Shown here: piece by piece, positions 23,570 to 34,694 of the stretch
How positions within the stretch are numbered: the stretch's first letter is position 1
Layout of the letters: every line of letters begins with the position of its first letter
Assembly: GCF_036850765.1 (NCBI RefSeq)
Contig: NC_089494.1
Coordinates: 58,545,809 to 58,609,808, forward strand
DNA length: 64,000 bases
Origin: Saccopteryx bilineata
Lineage: Eukaryota; Chordata; Mammalia; Chiroptera; Emballonuridae
Reading direction: 5' to 3'
Program-made: the position numbers and the translations under genes
Notes under the pieces: model-generated
What the model saw: only the letters and a program-made list of their open reading frames with translations
Databases searched by the model: none
Told to the model about the DNA's origin: nothing

Positions 23570-24599
23570 GAGTTTGAAGCCTGCTGGGGCTGCTCCTCTC
23601 CCCTTCCCTTGCGAGAAAGAACCAGGATCTCTGACCTCCCACCCACTTCAGCACACAGTGAGGTAAGTCCCCTGCCTCCAGCCTCCCCTCAGTTCTTTCC
23701 ACCAAGATTCCCTGTCCGTAATCGCAGCTGCATCAGGGACCTCTTATCTGTTCTGAGTGCGTGTGTGCCCGTGGAGACGTCCTAGACACATCCACTCTAC
23801 CTAATGGTCTGGTGGCCAGAACTTGAGTTGTGGAACGCCAATTCTCATCTCTGATCACTCCAAGCACTGAGAGCGGCCATAGAGGCACAGGAATCTAACC
23901 CTGATCCAAAAGCACTCCTGGAGTGCCTTATCCGAAATCTCTTCCTCCCTAAAGAAGAAGAAATGGTTCGTCTTCTCCACTGTGACCAGGCCACAGAACC
24001 CACAGAATAATCAAACCAGGTGGCCTCCTGAAGGGACTTTCGGTTTTAACACTCACCAATTTAACTATCGCAAAAAAAACCTGGGAACTGGTTGGAGATC
24101 CCTTACATTCAGAGCTTCTAGTATTTGCGCTCCCGTCCTAATCTCTGTGCCACCTGTTCTACGGCGCAGGCCCTTTTTGGCCAGAGAAACCTCACCTAAA
24201 CCCTCCACTTCTGATCTTTCCTCCTTTGCTGACCTCCAACTCTCTTCCTCTCCTGCATGGCTCGCTCCATCCTGTTAGGCTCCTCCCCTTCTTCCCTGAT
24301 CCTGTTTCTGATTCACTTGCAAATACCAGTCCCTCTTTCCCCTCTCCTGCTGGCCAGGAGCCCCTCCCTTCTCCACTGTGTTCTTAAGCCCCTCCCCCAT
24401 CAGTCCACCCTCTGCCAGCCATTGGCCCTCACGCCAGTTTGCAGGGCTCTTGACCCCACGGCCCAACCCTGATCTTCTTGCAGGAAGACCTGGCCCTGTC
24501 CTGCCTCTGGCTCCGGAGTTTCCGCCCGGATCTGGGTGCCGGGCTCCCCAGGAGCCCCCCTCCTCTTATTCTCAACCCCCAAACCCCTATCTGAGACCT

Positions 24600-25360
24600 G
24601 ATGAACATGGCATTTAAGGTTTTCAATGGTCGGGAGGAAAAGGCCGAGGCTATTCGCCAGGCTCGCATGCAGCAGAAGGTGACACTCCAAACCCAGGCTC
24701 TGTGGCAGCCCAGAGGCCGGCAGAGCAACAGGGGCAAGGCATAGGAGGTGCCCAACCCAAGTCCAGGCCACAAAGAGGAACTGGTTGCAACAGAGCTACG
24801 CCCCAGATGGGCAGAGCATCGCCCCCTGGTGGGTGTGCAGGTGGATCCCAGTAGGGAGCAGCAGTGCCCCTGCCTGAGGCTACCAACTGAGCCCTGCCCT
24901 AACTGCAAGCAGCCCGGTCACTGGCGGAGCAATTTCCCCCTTCAGGTAACAGGCTCTTCCTTGCGCCTCTACGTGGAGGACAAGCCACTCAAATGGGAGG
25001 CCAAGCCAGACAGGTGGGCCCACCTCTCGAACTCCTAGACCTCATGGACGATTGACGTGGCCCGGACTCGAAGATCCCCATCACCCTTGCCGAGCCCAGG
25101 GTAATACTGCAGGTAGTGGGTAAGTCCATCTCATTTCTTTTGGACACGGGGGCTACCTCCTCTGTTTTGCCATCACACTCTGGACCTTTAGTTCTCTCAC
25201 AGGTCTTGGTTATGGGAATGGATGGAACCCCTTCTTTTCCCCTTCACATGCTACCTCTGACATGCAGTTTGGACAGAATCCCTTTTTCACACTAGTTCTT
25301 AGTTATGCCCTCATGCCCTGTACCCCTCCTGGGTCGGAACATTCTACAAAGTCTCAGAGC
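24600..25360 (+). pseudogene. Proviral gag (capsid end, nucleocapsid) and protease remnants
   Basis: Broken reading frames with recognisable pieces. A capsid C-terminal helix-like segment lies at 24,600-24,720. A single CCHC zinc knuckle at about 24,890-24,935 is CPNCKQPGHW with the last cysteine replaced by phenylalanine. A retropepsin-like segment lies at 25,090-25,360 with the active-site DTGA near 25,143 and a PLLGR motif near 25,325, with a stop between them. The zinc knuckle is defective and the frames are not continuous. Confidence 0.75.
24780..24857 (+). repeat. ~77-bp segment matching the body of the Rhin SINE, inside proviral gag
   Basis: From CTGGTTGCAACAGAGC to GATCCCAGTAGGG the sequence follows the middle-to-late body of the Rhin SINE (compare 28,240-28,318) at about 90 % by eye. 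It has no SINE head, CT-rich middle or A tail, and no evident target duplication. It lies just upstream of the zinc-knuckle segment and stays in the same open frame. Confidence 0.7.
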
Positions 25361-25559
25361 CACTATCCAGCTGACAACATCTTTCTCACTACCAAGGGCT
25401 CCCCCATAATCAATACTACCCTCAAGCTTGCCCCCATGCAAGATTGCTGGCAGTCAGAACCATTAAGCCCTACCCGTCTCTGGCTCACTACAAGGTTGGG
25501 CCCTGCAGATCCCCCTGTTGCTCCTGTCCCTCCCACCAGGAACCTGCCGCCAGACTGAC

Positions 25560-25940
25560 CTAAAGCAGAGAGCCATGCTGTCAATGAGACTGGCCCAGTG
25601 GAAGAAAGCATCGGGGTCCTCCACTGTCTGCAGGAGAGACTGCACAGGAACCTCTCTTGCTACAACCCACTTAACTCCTGGTGGCATCCACTCATCCTCA
25701 CCTGGGCTGCCCCTATCCTAGATCCTCTTCTAATTATCAGCATATTACTCATATTTGCTCCTCTTTTTTTTTAATCCTTACATGACCACATCGTGAAGTT
25801 TCTCGAGTCACGATCGAACAGACGTTCCTATACCCCTATACGCGACTCCCCTCAAAGTCAGCACTTTCCCACCTCCCCTCCCCACAGCACCCCTAACCAG
25901 CAGGAAGTAGCCAGACGAGCAGCAGCACCCCTATCTAACA
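25560..25940 (+). pseudogene. Proviral env transmembrane-subunit remnant
   Basis: In one frame the 3' part resembles the end of a gammaretroviral transmembrane envelope subunit, with a hydrophobic membrane segment at about 25,690-25,770 followed by a stop and a short tail. Surface subunit, fusion peptide and most of TM are absent because of the internal deletion. Non-functional. Confidence 0.55.
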
Positions 25941-25953
25941 TAAAAGGTTGGAA

Positions 25954-26697
25954 TGTGAGGTTGGTGGGCAATGGGGGAAGGTCACATGAGGAACCAGACC
26001 CAGGAACTTCGGCTGGAACCGCCCACACCCATGCGCACCAAAAGAAACTTCCCAGGAGTCCTTTGGAAAAGAACAACCATCTGTCAGCCAATGAAATTTT
26101 GCCACGTCATATCAACTCACCTTCACCCTGACAATCCTATAAATTACCCCCACACAGATCCCCCCATGCAACTTCTCTGGCCCCTGGCCCCTGGACCAGA
26201 GAACATTGTCTGGGAAGTGCTCTGAATAAAGCTTTTATTTATTATTTTTAATTAATTTATTTTTTTTTGTATTTTTCTGAAGTTGGAAACAGGGAGGCAG
26301 TCTGACAGACTCCCGCATGCGCCCGACCGGGATCCACCCACATGCTCACCAGGGGGCGATGCTCTGCCCATCTGGGTGTCGCTCTGTTGCAACCAGAGCC
26401 ATTCTAGCGCCCGAGGCAGAGGCCCCAGAGCCATCCTCAGTGCCAGGGCCAACTTTGCTCCAATGGAGCGTTGGCTGTGGGAGGGCAAGAGAGAGACAGA
26501 GAGGAAGGAGAGGGGGAGGAGTGGAGAAGCAGATGGGCGCTTCTCCTGTGTGCCCTGGCTGGGAATCGAACCCGGGACTCCTGCATGCCAGGCCGACACT
26601 CTACCACTGAGCCAATCATCCAGGGCAATAAAGCTTTTATTATTCTACACTTCGCGGCTATGCCCTTCCTTCTTCCTCGGTGGGAAAATACCTTACA
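25954..26697 (+). promoter_or_regulatory. Provirus 3' LTR, interrupted by a SINE
   Basis: Starts TGTGAGG at 25,954. TATA-type CTATAAATTACC is near 26,138 and AATAAAGC is at about 26,225. After the SINE at 26,240-26,626 the LTR resumes at the duplicated AATAAAGC and ends TTACA at 26,697. Both halves align with the 5' LTR. Confidence 0.9.
26240..26626 (-). mobile_element. Rhin-type SINE inside the 3' LTR
   Basis: A minus-strand copy with its A tail at 26,240-26,270 (poly-T on plus) and head at the right (GCCCTGGATGATTGGC on the reverse strand). Perfect 15-bp target repeats AATAAAGCTTTTATT lie at 26,225-26,239 and 26,627-26,641. They cover the LTR polyadenylation signal, which is therefore duplicated. 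Confidence 0.93.
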
Positions 26698-26702
26698 ACA
26701 AC

Positions 26703-26789
26703 CATGAATTGATGCTTCTCATCTCTTTCCCTTTCTGTTTGTCTGTTTCTCTCTTTCTCTTTCTCTCCCTCTCACAAAAAAGAAAAAAA
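26703..26789 (+). mobile_element. Long bat SINE, right part (after the provirus)
   Basis: Completes the SINE begun at 22,879: GAATTGATGCTTCTCATCTC, a CT-rich stretch and an A-rich tail, then the outer target repeat AAAAATGTC and old L1 sequence. Confidence 0.8.
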
Positions 26790-27320
26790 TGTCTATAGCA
26801 GCACTGTTAAAAATAGAAAAAAATGTCTATACCAACAGAGTAACACACTCACACAAAAAAGGGAGATAAAAGTGCTTTGGAATCTTTGGAAGTGTCCAGG
26901 AAGTGTGAGGGTAAGCATTTAGGAAAATTAATGCAGGTCCAGGAGAGACAGGTTGGTGACAGAGACCAGAAGAGCAACAGCAGAAATTGGAGAGAAATAT
27001 ACAAAGTTGAAATATTTCTGAGGCAGGATTGTCAGAACTGAATTCATTGGATGTGGGAGTATGGGAGCAGGAGGCTTAAAGGACAGGTTTGGTTTCTGAG
27101 TTGATCCCTTCGTCCACTGGTACAGGCTCTGGGAGTGCGTCATAACTCTACAAAGTTAAGAGAAAAGATTTAAAACTAATACAGAACTTTTCAGACAACT
27201 GGATGGCTGGTCATCAAAGCTTTCATGGGCCACTCTCTGGTGGAAAAAAGTTGGAGGTTTTGCAAGCCAAACAATGTATTCAGAGACTGATGACATCTTT
27301 CTTTAAGAAATATAATCTTG

Positions 27321-27445
27321 GCCTGACCTGTGGTGGCGCAGTGGATAAAGCATCGACCTGGAATGCTGAGGTTGCCGGTTCAAAACCCTGGGCCTGCCCA
27401 GTCAAAGCACATATGGAAGTTGATGCTTCCTGCTCCTCTCCCCCT

Positions 27446-27488
<43 letters not shown>

Positions 27489-27520
27489 TCTCTAAAATTA
27501 ATAAATAAAAATTAAAAAAA
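27321..27520 (+). mobile_element. Short-family bat SINE
   Basis: Head GCCTGACCTGTGGTGGCGCA, B box-like GGTTCAAAACC, CACATATGGAAGTTGATGC, a (CT)n tract at 27,447-27,490 and an A-rich tail. It is bounded by AAGAAATATAATCTTG at 27,305-27,320 and 27,521-27,536. Confidence 0.92.
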
Positions 27521-27536
27521 AAGAAATATAATCTTG

Positions 27537-27926
27537 TTTGACCAGGCGGTGGCACAGTGGATACAGCGTCAGACTGGGACACGGAGAACTCAGGTTTGAA
27601 ACCTTGAGGTCACTGCCTTAAACCTGGGCTCATCTGGCTTGAGCACAGGCTCATCAGCATGAGCTTAGGGGTTGCTGGCTTGAGCATGGGATCATAGACA
27701 TGACCCCATGGTTGCTGGCTTGAGCCCGAAGGTTACTGACTTGAAGCCCAAGATCTTTGGCTTGAGCAAGGGGTCAAGGCACATATGAGAAAGCTATCAA
27801 TGAACAACTAAGGTGCTGCAACAAAGAACTGATGCTTCTAATCTCTCTCCCTTCCTGTCTGTTTGTCCCTAACTATCCCTCTGTCTCTGTCTCTGCCACA
27901 AACAAACAAACAAACAAACAAAAAAC
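27537..27926 (+). mobile_element. Long bat SINE at the same target site
   Basis: Head TTTGACCAGGCGGTGGCACA, repeated GCTTGAGC-like units, CACATATGAGAAAGC, CT-rich part and a (AAAC)n tail. The right-hand flank AGAAATACAATCTT (27,927-27,940) is a third copy of the target sequence that bounds the preceding SINE. Confidence 0.9.
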
Positions 27927-28076
27927 AGAAATACAATCTTCTGACTGTGGACTTCAAAGACCTTTCCCAAACAATTTATTCATTTCATGGCCATATTACA
28001 GAAATGAAAACAAGCATAGACAGGATATATCTGACCATGAAAGGTACCACTCTTGGAAGAAAGAAGTCATATTATG

Positions 28077-28412
28077 CCCGGCCAGGGCACACAGGAGAAG
28101 CTCCCATCTGCTTCTCCACACCTCCCCCTCTCCTTCCTCTCTGTCTCTCTCTTCCCCTCCCGCAGCCAAGGCTCCATTGGAGCAAAGTTGGCCCAGGCGC
28201 TGAGGATGGCTCTGTGGCCTCTGTCTCAGGCGCTAGAGTGGCTCTGGTTGCAACAAAGCGATGCCCCAGATGGGCAGAGCACCGCCCCCTGGTGGGCGTG
28301 CCGGGTGGATCCCGGTCGGCACATGCAGGAGTCTGTCTGACTGCCTCCCCGTTTCCAACTTCAGAAAAATACAAAAAAAAAAAATAATAATAATAATAAT
28401 AAATAAAAAAAT
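28077..28412 (+). mobile_element. Rhin-type SINE, 5'-truncated
   Basis: Begins within the head at CCGGCCAGGGCACACAGG and continues to an (AAT)n/A-rich tail. Perfect 13-bp repeats AAGTCATATTATG at 28,064-28,076 and 28,413-28,425 show it is a genuine truncated insertion. Confidence 0.92.
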
Positions 28413-28653
28413 AAGTCATATTATGAATCATGTCTTACCTCTTGGAATGAAAGCAATGAAAAATGCTCAAATGAAGTGATTTGGGTAACAACCCTAACAG
28501 TGTATTTGACAGCATACTCCAACTGCAGGGAATAAATTTTTCAATGGCAGTGCCCACAATTGTGTCTTCTTTGCCAATTACTTTTTCTAAACCATAATGT
28601 TATTGTAATCTAATAAATTAGTTTTGATAAAGTTTGAAATAAAAACTATTTGA

Positions 28654-29045
28654 CCCTGGATGGTTGGGTCAGTGGTAGAGTGTCAGCCCGGTGTGTGGAA
28701 GTCTCGGGTTCGATTCCTGGTCAGGACACACAGGAGAAGCGACCATCTGCTTCTCCACTCTTCCCCCTCTTCTTTCTCTCTATCTCTCTCTACCGCTCCT
28801 GCAGCCAAGGCTCTATTGGAGCAATGTTGGCCTCAGGCACTGAGGATGGCTCCATGTCCTCTGCCTCAGGCGCTAGAATGGCTCCGATTACAGCAGGGCA
28901 ATGACTCAGAGGAGCCAAGCATCAACTCCTGGTGGGCATGCGGGTGAATCCCGGTTGGACACATGCGGAAATCTGTCTCTCTGCCTCCCCCCTCCTCACT
29001 TCTCCCTTTGGAAAAATACAAACACACACACACACACACACACAC
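28654..29045 (+). mobile_element. Rhin-type SINE with (CA)n tail
   Basis: Head CCCTGGATGGTTGGGTCAG, standard body, then a (CA)n microsatellite tail at 29,021-29,045. Perfect 11-bp repeats AAACTATTTGA at 28,643-28,653 and 29,046-29,056. Confidence 0.92.
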
Positions 29046-29789
29046 AAACTATTTGATCAACCTGGCTGTTTGATGCAAAAGACAGTGCATTGGACATCTA
29101 GATAGAAAGAAACTAGTTGATCAAAAGCAAGATATATCAAGAAGAAATATACTCACAAAGACTAGGGGAGATTTCAAAATTAATATAAAGCTATGAAATA
29201 TCCCCTAATTTTTGTGAGCAGTGTATATTACTATATAAAATATTAATAGAGCTGGAACTACCAGAGAAAAAAGATTAAGCTCTCAACAAAGTTAAATTTC
29301 TCAGTCTGAACGTAAATAGTCCCAAGTGTTGATGTAGCTATAGTCTTTTCCAAAAGTCTTAAAATATTGAACACATGCTCCTATCAGTGATTACAAATTT
29401 GGCACTAATTTATTCTTTTCTCCCCAGTGTCGGGTGGGTGCGGGGAGGGGGAGACAGGAGGTACTGGAAGGAGGGTCAGTTCTATCAGCATCAGTGGACA
29501 CAGAGGGACAAATAAATCAAGTTGGACCCCAGGGGAAGCAAGGAAACTGAACCCCTCACTTGGTCCATCTTGCAGAAAATGGTGTGGAGTGAGCAAACAG
29601 AAATAACAACTTAAAAAAGGATTTTGCAGAAGGACTTCCTTTACCAAGGAAGATGTTTAACTACAGCTGCAGTTGAAATACTCATAACAATGTTTACCAA
29701 AAAGAAGTGGTTAGTTTTACAAGAAAAATAAGAAACAATTTCCAATTAGTTTTAAGAGAAAATGCAGTAATAAGTATTTCAAAAAGTGC

Positions 29790-30060
29790 TAAAAACGGTA
29801 TGATTCCACACATAGGTGGGATACAAAATTGAGACTCATGGGCATAGATAAAGAGTGCAATGGTTATCAGGGAGAGACCAGGGAGTTGGGGGAAGGTAAT
29901 AAAGAGGGACAAATACAAGGTGACGGAGGATGATTTGACTTTGGGTGATGGGTATACAACATAATTGTTCAAGTGATGTGGAGATGTTTACCTGAAGTCT
30001 ATGTACTCTTGTTGATCAATGACACCCTGTTAAATTTAATTTTCTAAATTAAAAAAAAAA
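29790..30060 (+). mobile_element. L1 3' end, 5'-truncated
   Basis: L1 3' UTR landmarks (ATGATTCCACACATAGGTGG, GGTGATGGGTATACAACAT, CAATGACACCCTGTTAAATT) followed by an A-rich tail at 30,048-30,060. No ORF remains. Confidence 0.8.
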
Positions 30061-30141
30061 GGCAAGAGAATGCAAGTAGACTATGCATGGAATCTGGATC
30101 ATCTTAACAGGCAGAAAGATAGGGGTGTTTAGAACATCATG

Positions 30142-30483
30142 CTTGCCTTAACAGGCGGTGGTGGTGCAGTGGACAGAACATCAGACTGGCACGCAGAGGA
30201 CCCAGGTACAAAACCCCAAGGTCGTTGGCTTGAGCCTGGACTCACCAGCTCACCAGCTTGAGCGTGGGGTCATTGGCTTGAGTGTGGGAATCATAGACAT
30301 GACCCCAAGGTCACTGGCTTGAGCAAGGGGTCACTTGCTCTGCTGTAGGCCCTCAGTCAAGGCACATATGAGAAAGCAATCATTGAACAACTAAGGTGCC
30401 ACAACAAAGAATTGATGCTTCTCATCTCTCTCCCTTCCTGTCTGTCTGACTCTCTGTCTCTGTCAAAAAAAAAAAAAAAAAAA
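30142..30483 (+). mobile_element. Long bat SINE
   Basis: tRNA-like head with GGTGGTGCAGTGGACAGAAC, GCTTGAGC-like repeats, CACATATGAGAAAGCAATC and a 20-base A tail. Perfect 11-bp target repeats AGAACATCATG at 30,131-30,141 and 30,484-30,494. Confidence 0.92.
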
Positions 30484-30639
30484 AGAACATCATGTTTTTA
30501 GCTTCTATACATTTTGCCTGAATGGAATTCTTCTATGTGGCAAGCAAGCCTCCTTTTATGCAACATAACCAACAGCATTTTCTCAAAGCTTAATTCCTTT
30601 CAATAAGCACCCTCCACGAGCTTTCTTATTCTAGGAATG

Positions 30640-31018
30640 GTACGATACACTTACTTTTTTATTTTATGTTTATTTTTTATTATATTTTACTATTTTAGTA
30701 TGGTTTCAGGTGTATATCATAATGGTTAGTTAAGCATATACTTTACAAACTGCTCTCCCTGATTTTCAAGTACCTACCTGGTACCATACACTGTTATTAG
30801 AATATTATTGACTATATTCCCTATATTTTATATATTTTACTGACTGACTGTTTGTGACTACCAATTAGTACTTCCTAATCCCCTCTCCTCTTTCACCCAG
30901 CTCCCCCAAATCCCTCCCCTCTGGTACCCACCGGTCTGAACTCTGAATCTCTAAGTCTGTTTCTGTTGCACCTTCGTTTAGTTTGCTCTTCAGATTCTAC
31001 ATGTAAGTGAAGTCATAC
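30640..31018 (-). mobile_element. L1 3' UTR fragment, reverse orientation
   Basis: On the reverse strand this resembles an L1 3' UTR end (AGAATCTGAAGAGCAAACT near 30,985; GATATACACCTGAAACC near 30,700). It has a T-rich left edge as the reversed tail. It is older than the SINE that follows. Confidence 0.55.
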
Positions 31019-31035
31019 GATGATGCGCTCACTTT

Positions 31036-31220
31036 CTTTTTTAATATTATTTATTTATTTATTTTAGAGAGGAGAGAGAGAGACGGAGAGAGAGAGAGAA
31101 GGGGGAAGGAGCAGGAAGCAACTCCCATATGTGCCTTGACTAGGCAGCTCCAGGGTTTCGAACTGGCGACCTCAGTGTTTCCAGGTCGACACTTGATCCA
31201 CTGCGCCACCACAGGTCAGG
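31036..31220 (-). mobile_element. Short-family bat SINE
   Basis: Reverse-strand copy ending with the head (CACCTGACCTGTGGTGGCGC on the reverse strand) at 31,220. Near-identical flanks GATGCGCTCACTTT (31,022-31,035) and GATACGTTCACTTT (31,222-31,235) are its diverged target duplication. Confidence 0.85.
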
Positions 31221-31235
31221 TGATACGTTCACTTT

Positions 31236-31941
31236 TTGATATATGTTTCAGCTTTTCAAGATTCTGTTGGAAATATCCTTCATGACATTTTATAATACCC
31301 CCCTCCCCGTTTATTGCTTTCCAGAATTTCTATCACTAATTCTAAAGGGCCTTCTTTTGCCATCTCCCATCCCCCCCAAAATGAATCTATTCCCCAACTG
31401 CCTATCAGAGACTAAATAAGTGTCGGTCTATCACAGCAGCAGTGACGGTCATGCCAATGTCACAGTGTGATTTGTGCGCTCATTCCACTTTGAAAATGAC
31501 CCCGCCCTCCATCTGTCTAAGCAGAACGTCCTGCTTTTGTCGAGCCAGGCCTCGCAAGCAGCAGCACATGAAACAGGGGGGAAGATACGGAACAACCTCG
31601 CTCCTGCCCCTCAGCCATGCTCACAGGTCCCAACACAGAGAGGAACAGAGAAATTCGGGGCAGAACAGATAGTCCAGCTATTTTTTATATATTTCCAAGA
31701 AGCAATGTGAAGGGGAATGCTTTCATGATGCAACTCGGAAACAGAGAGACAGACTAAAGATATAAAAGGCAGTAGTATCTTGTTTCTAGGTTCTATCCCC
31801 TTGCCTTGATTTAAGAGCAACTTACACAAGGTAAACAGCTCAAAATTAAGGATTTAAAATACATAAGGATTTAAAAATATTAAGCCTTTTGGATAATTAT
31901 TTCTTCCAAGAGATAAGTGTCATTCAGGCAGGTATAAAGCT
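31236..31941. other. Non-coding stretch, nothing recognised
   Basis: Mixed-composition DNA with a moderately GC-rich part at 31,430-31,640. Short open frames on both strands show no family motif. No repeat family was recognised. Confidence 0.4.
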
Positions 31942-31949
31942 TCTAATCC

Positions 31950-32791
31950 ATTGGTTCTCAAGGTGTGCTCCTGGGCGCACTGGTGTGCCCTAGATTTTCA
32001 GGTGCGCCCTATGGTATTCCAGAGAAATATGTGCCCGCTGGGGACCAAAAAACCAAAAACAGGGTTTCTGGAGTTTAGATTTTGGGGGGACAGAGGTGTG
32101 GGGAATTGGCTGTAAGCTGACAGTCTGCCCAACCCCCCACCTCACTTGCCGGTTTAGGTTGCAAAAGGCTATTAAGCTGTGGTGCTGGATTGTTTACACT
32201 ACCCCCCCAGTTTTCCCCAGAAAACTGGAGGCAAGATTCTTCTATCCTTTGTTTGGTGTAATGTTGAGATGATAGGTATGGTGGGGGTTTTCTACACTCA
32301 ACACAAGAGTAGAAAGAGAGGAATACTTCAATGTATTGACGAGGAAATGAGAGTTTGCCTTTCAAATATAGGCCCAAACATAGAAGAAATCACTAGGACA
32401 CATCAGGCTTATGTTTGTCATAAACATAAGAATGAAAAAACTTAACATTTACTAAATCTTACTAAGAATGTATCTCTCTCTCTCTCTCTGTATATATATA
32501 TATATATATAAATAACTTTTTTGTTTTTTTTTATTTCTTAACCCCTCTTTTTAAAACATTCTAAAAAGCATAACTCAAAAAATGTAACTTAAAATGTTTT
32601 TTAATGTCAGAATAAATTTAATTTTGTCATATTTATTTTGTTTAATTACCATAAAAGCACGTTTGGACTTTATATTTTTTCTTTAATATTTGACTTAATT
32701 ATTATAACATGTTTCTCAGAAATTTATATATAGTGCACCTACAATTATTTGTAGGATTTTAAATGTGCCCGGACTTCAAAAAGTTTGAGAA
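31950..32791 (+). mobile_element. hAT-type DNA transposon, internally deleted, with transposase C-terminal remnant
   Basis: The ends are short inverted repeats (left TTGGTTCTCAAGG; reverse of right AGGTTCTCAAACTT), the typical hAT GGTTCTCAA end. A likely 8-bp target duplication is TCTAATCC (31,942-31,949) and CCTAATCC (32,792-32,799). A frame at about 32,300-32,445 reads KSRKRGILQCIDEEMRVCLS, then NIGPNIEEI and HQAYVCH, resembling the last ~40 residues of hAT (ZBED5/FAM200-like) transposases. The rest of the transposase is missing. Confidence 0.72.
32467..32510. repeat. (TC)n(TA)n microsatellite
   Basis: A run of TC dinucleotides changes to TA dinucleotides inside the hAT-type element. Confidence 0.9.
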
Positions 32792-32799
32792 CCTAATCC

Positions 32800-34690
32800 C
32801 TGATAATTGAGTAGCTCTAGCCAGCATCCCTCAAGCCATGAAACTCCTTGGCTTGAGACCAGAAAAGACTGCAGCCAGAGAATATTTTGGAAGAAGCCTC
32901 AGAGAAGGGTTATAGTGGTCTTCCTCACCTGCTTTCTCTGGGAATCTCAGGAGGTCTAGGACTCCACTCAACTCCTTTGAAATTGGGGTCGTTTGTCCAT
33001 TTCTTGGTATTCATACAGTAGAAGGTTCTTTGTCCAGTCCCAAACCAAACACACTTTTGCCAAACTTCTCAGCAAGGGAGAAGAATGTATAAGTATATGA
33101 AGTCAGTCACTAGACTGTTTAGCATTCAGATGCCTTATTAAAGTCTCCTTTAAACTATAACAGGTGACTAGGAACTATACCATCCCTCACAAATCACTTC
33201 TTAACATCTGCTCACAGCTGCACCTCAGGCCAGGAAATTCAAATTTTTCTGCTCAAACCAAGTTGGTTGTTTGCTGTAATGGAAAAATAACAACCCAAAA
33301 AGCAAGACACTAGTAATCCCTCAAACTGGGTTTTTATGTGATACACAGATTTAATTAATTCATCAGTATTCCCTAATGAATTTACGTTTTGGATATCATG
33401 GCTCAGCTGCTTCCTTTCTCTATCTGTAATATGTAGAATACAGGGGGATTATTAAAATTAGAGATAATATATGTGAATAGTCTAGTAGAGTGCCATGCAA
33501 TATGATTGATGTTGGCTCCAAAACATGTACACAGAAAAGATTTATGGGCAGCAATACCATTGAACAGGCAGATAAGGGATTTGCATTAAAGTCTTTAATT
33601 ATATAGCCATGACATGCTTTTATTTGGACTATGTTTATTTTGGGTGGTTATGAGGCTAATGAAAATCATAGAAGGCCATGAGACAACCCCCTCACCCAAG
33701 GCCACCAACAGAGGCATTGCATATGATAGATATTCATAAATTACAGTTAATTTTATGACAAAAAATGAACATTTACCACCACCTCACCGGGATGAGCCAG
33801 TTTTGTCTTTTGCTATTTTTCATCTCTAATGCTTGACTGAAAAAGTGTATTTATCTCTGACAAATTCTTCAGTCTCCAGGTTGTTCTAAACTATGGGTAT
33901 ATATATTTTTATTAGTGATCCAATAAAATTTTATAATTAAGTTTGCCCCATGATTAGGCACTATTAAGTTCAAACGAATTTGTACAAAAATAGCCCTGAG
34001 GTAGTGACATGGAATCTAGAGCATCTATTCCAAATACACGACAAAAGAAAAAATAAAACCCAGAATGGTTTCTTGTACAGTCCAACAAATCGCCACAGAG
34101 ATCTTCAAACTAAGAATCTGAAAGAAACCTAAAGTGTAGGTAATTTAAAACAATTTTTTAACTGAAAGAAAGTCCTATTTTTATCTTCCCAGTGATATCC
34201 GAAAACATTAAAGCCTGACAAGTACAGGCTGTGTTATGTCTCCCTCTCTGTCACACATATACACACATTACAGGCTGGCTAATTAAGTAGGTAGGTCTGG
34301 GTTAGAAGAGCAACTGTGATCATAGAACAACGAACACGTTTTGGTCATGGGTTTCTGCTGGGTTTTGTTTTTTTTTTTCCATCCTTGGAAAAACCGAGGT
34401 CATAGGTGTCTTCTATGTTTCTCCTTTGTAGTGAAACTTGGAGAATCAGGGAAGTCTGTAGGGCCAGATTAAACTCCCTCTTTTCCGTTCTCGTTTGTTC
34501 CACTAAAACGACGGGGAACCACACAGTGCGATGACACCGTGGGAAAGACTCAAAAACGAAAGGGAGTTCAGAAAGTAAACCCTTCCTCCCTGACACCGGA
34601 GACCCAGGAAACCCAACAAACAAGCAGCAACCCCACCTACAACAGGAACACAAGCTAAACCAATCCTCATTCCCAACCGCGCAGGATCCT
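32800..34690. other. Intergenic stretch; possible MIR fragment at 33,405-33,510
   Basis: Mostly AT-rich unique-looking DNA left of the TTC30 promoter. At 33,405-33,510 the order CTTCCTTTCTCTATCTGTAA, then GATAATATATGTG and AGAGTGCCATGCAA fits a worn MIR SINE. No coding frame is supported. Confidence 0.45.
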
Positions 34691-34694
34691 TCCG

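Larger units (their letters stand above)
23200..26697 (+). mobile_element. Internally deleted class I (gammaretrovirus-like) endogenous provirus
   Basis: Two LTRs (23,200-23,549; 25,954-26,697) enclose about 2.4 kb of gag/protease and env remnants. Most of pol and env are missing. Exact 5-bp repeats ACAAC flank it (23,195-23,199; 26,698-26,702) inside a SINE. The LTRs differ by roughly 8-10 % by eye, so it is not recent. The 3' LTR was later hit by a SINE. No intact viral gene is present. Confidence 0.9.

Noticed and set aside
23211..24617. Open frames of 70-160 residues in the provirus leader
   Set aside because: They overlap LTR and leader sequence in conflicting frames; no retroviral protein pattern until about 24,600.
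27447..27490. CRISPR-like or satellite array
   Set aside because: It is a (CT)n run that is part of a SINE; no spacer structure anywhere in the window.
27832..28387. Open frames of 123 and 174 residues
   Set aside because: They run through two SINEs joined by chance; the peptide is SINE translation.
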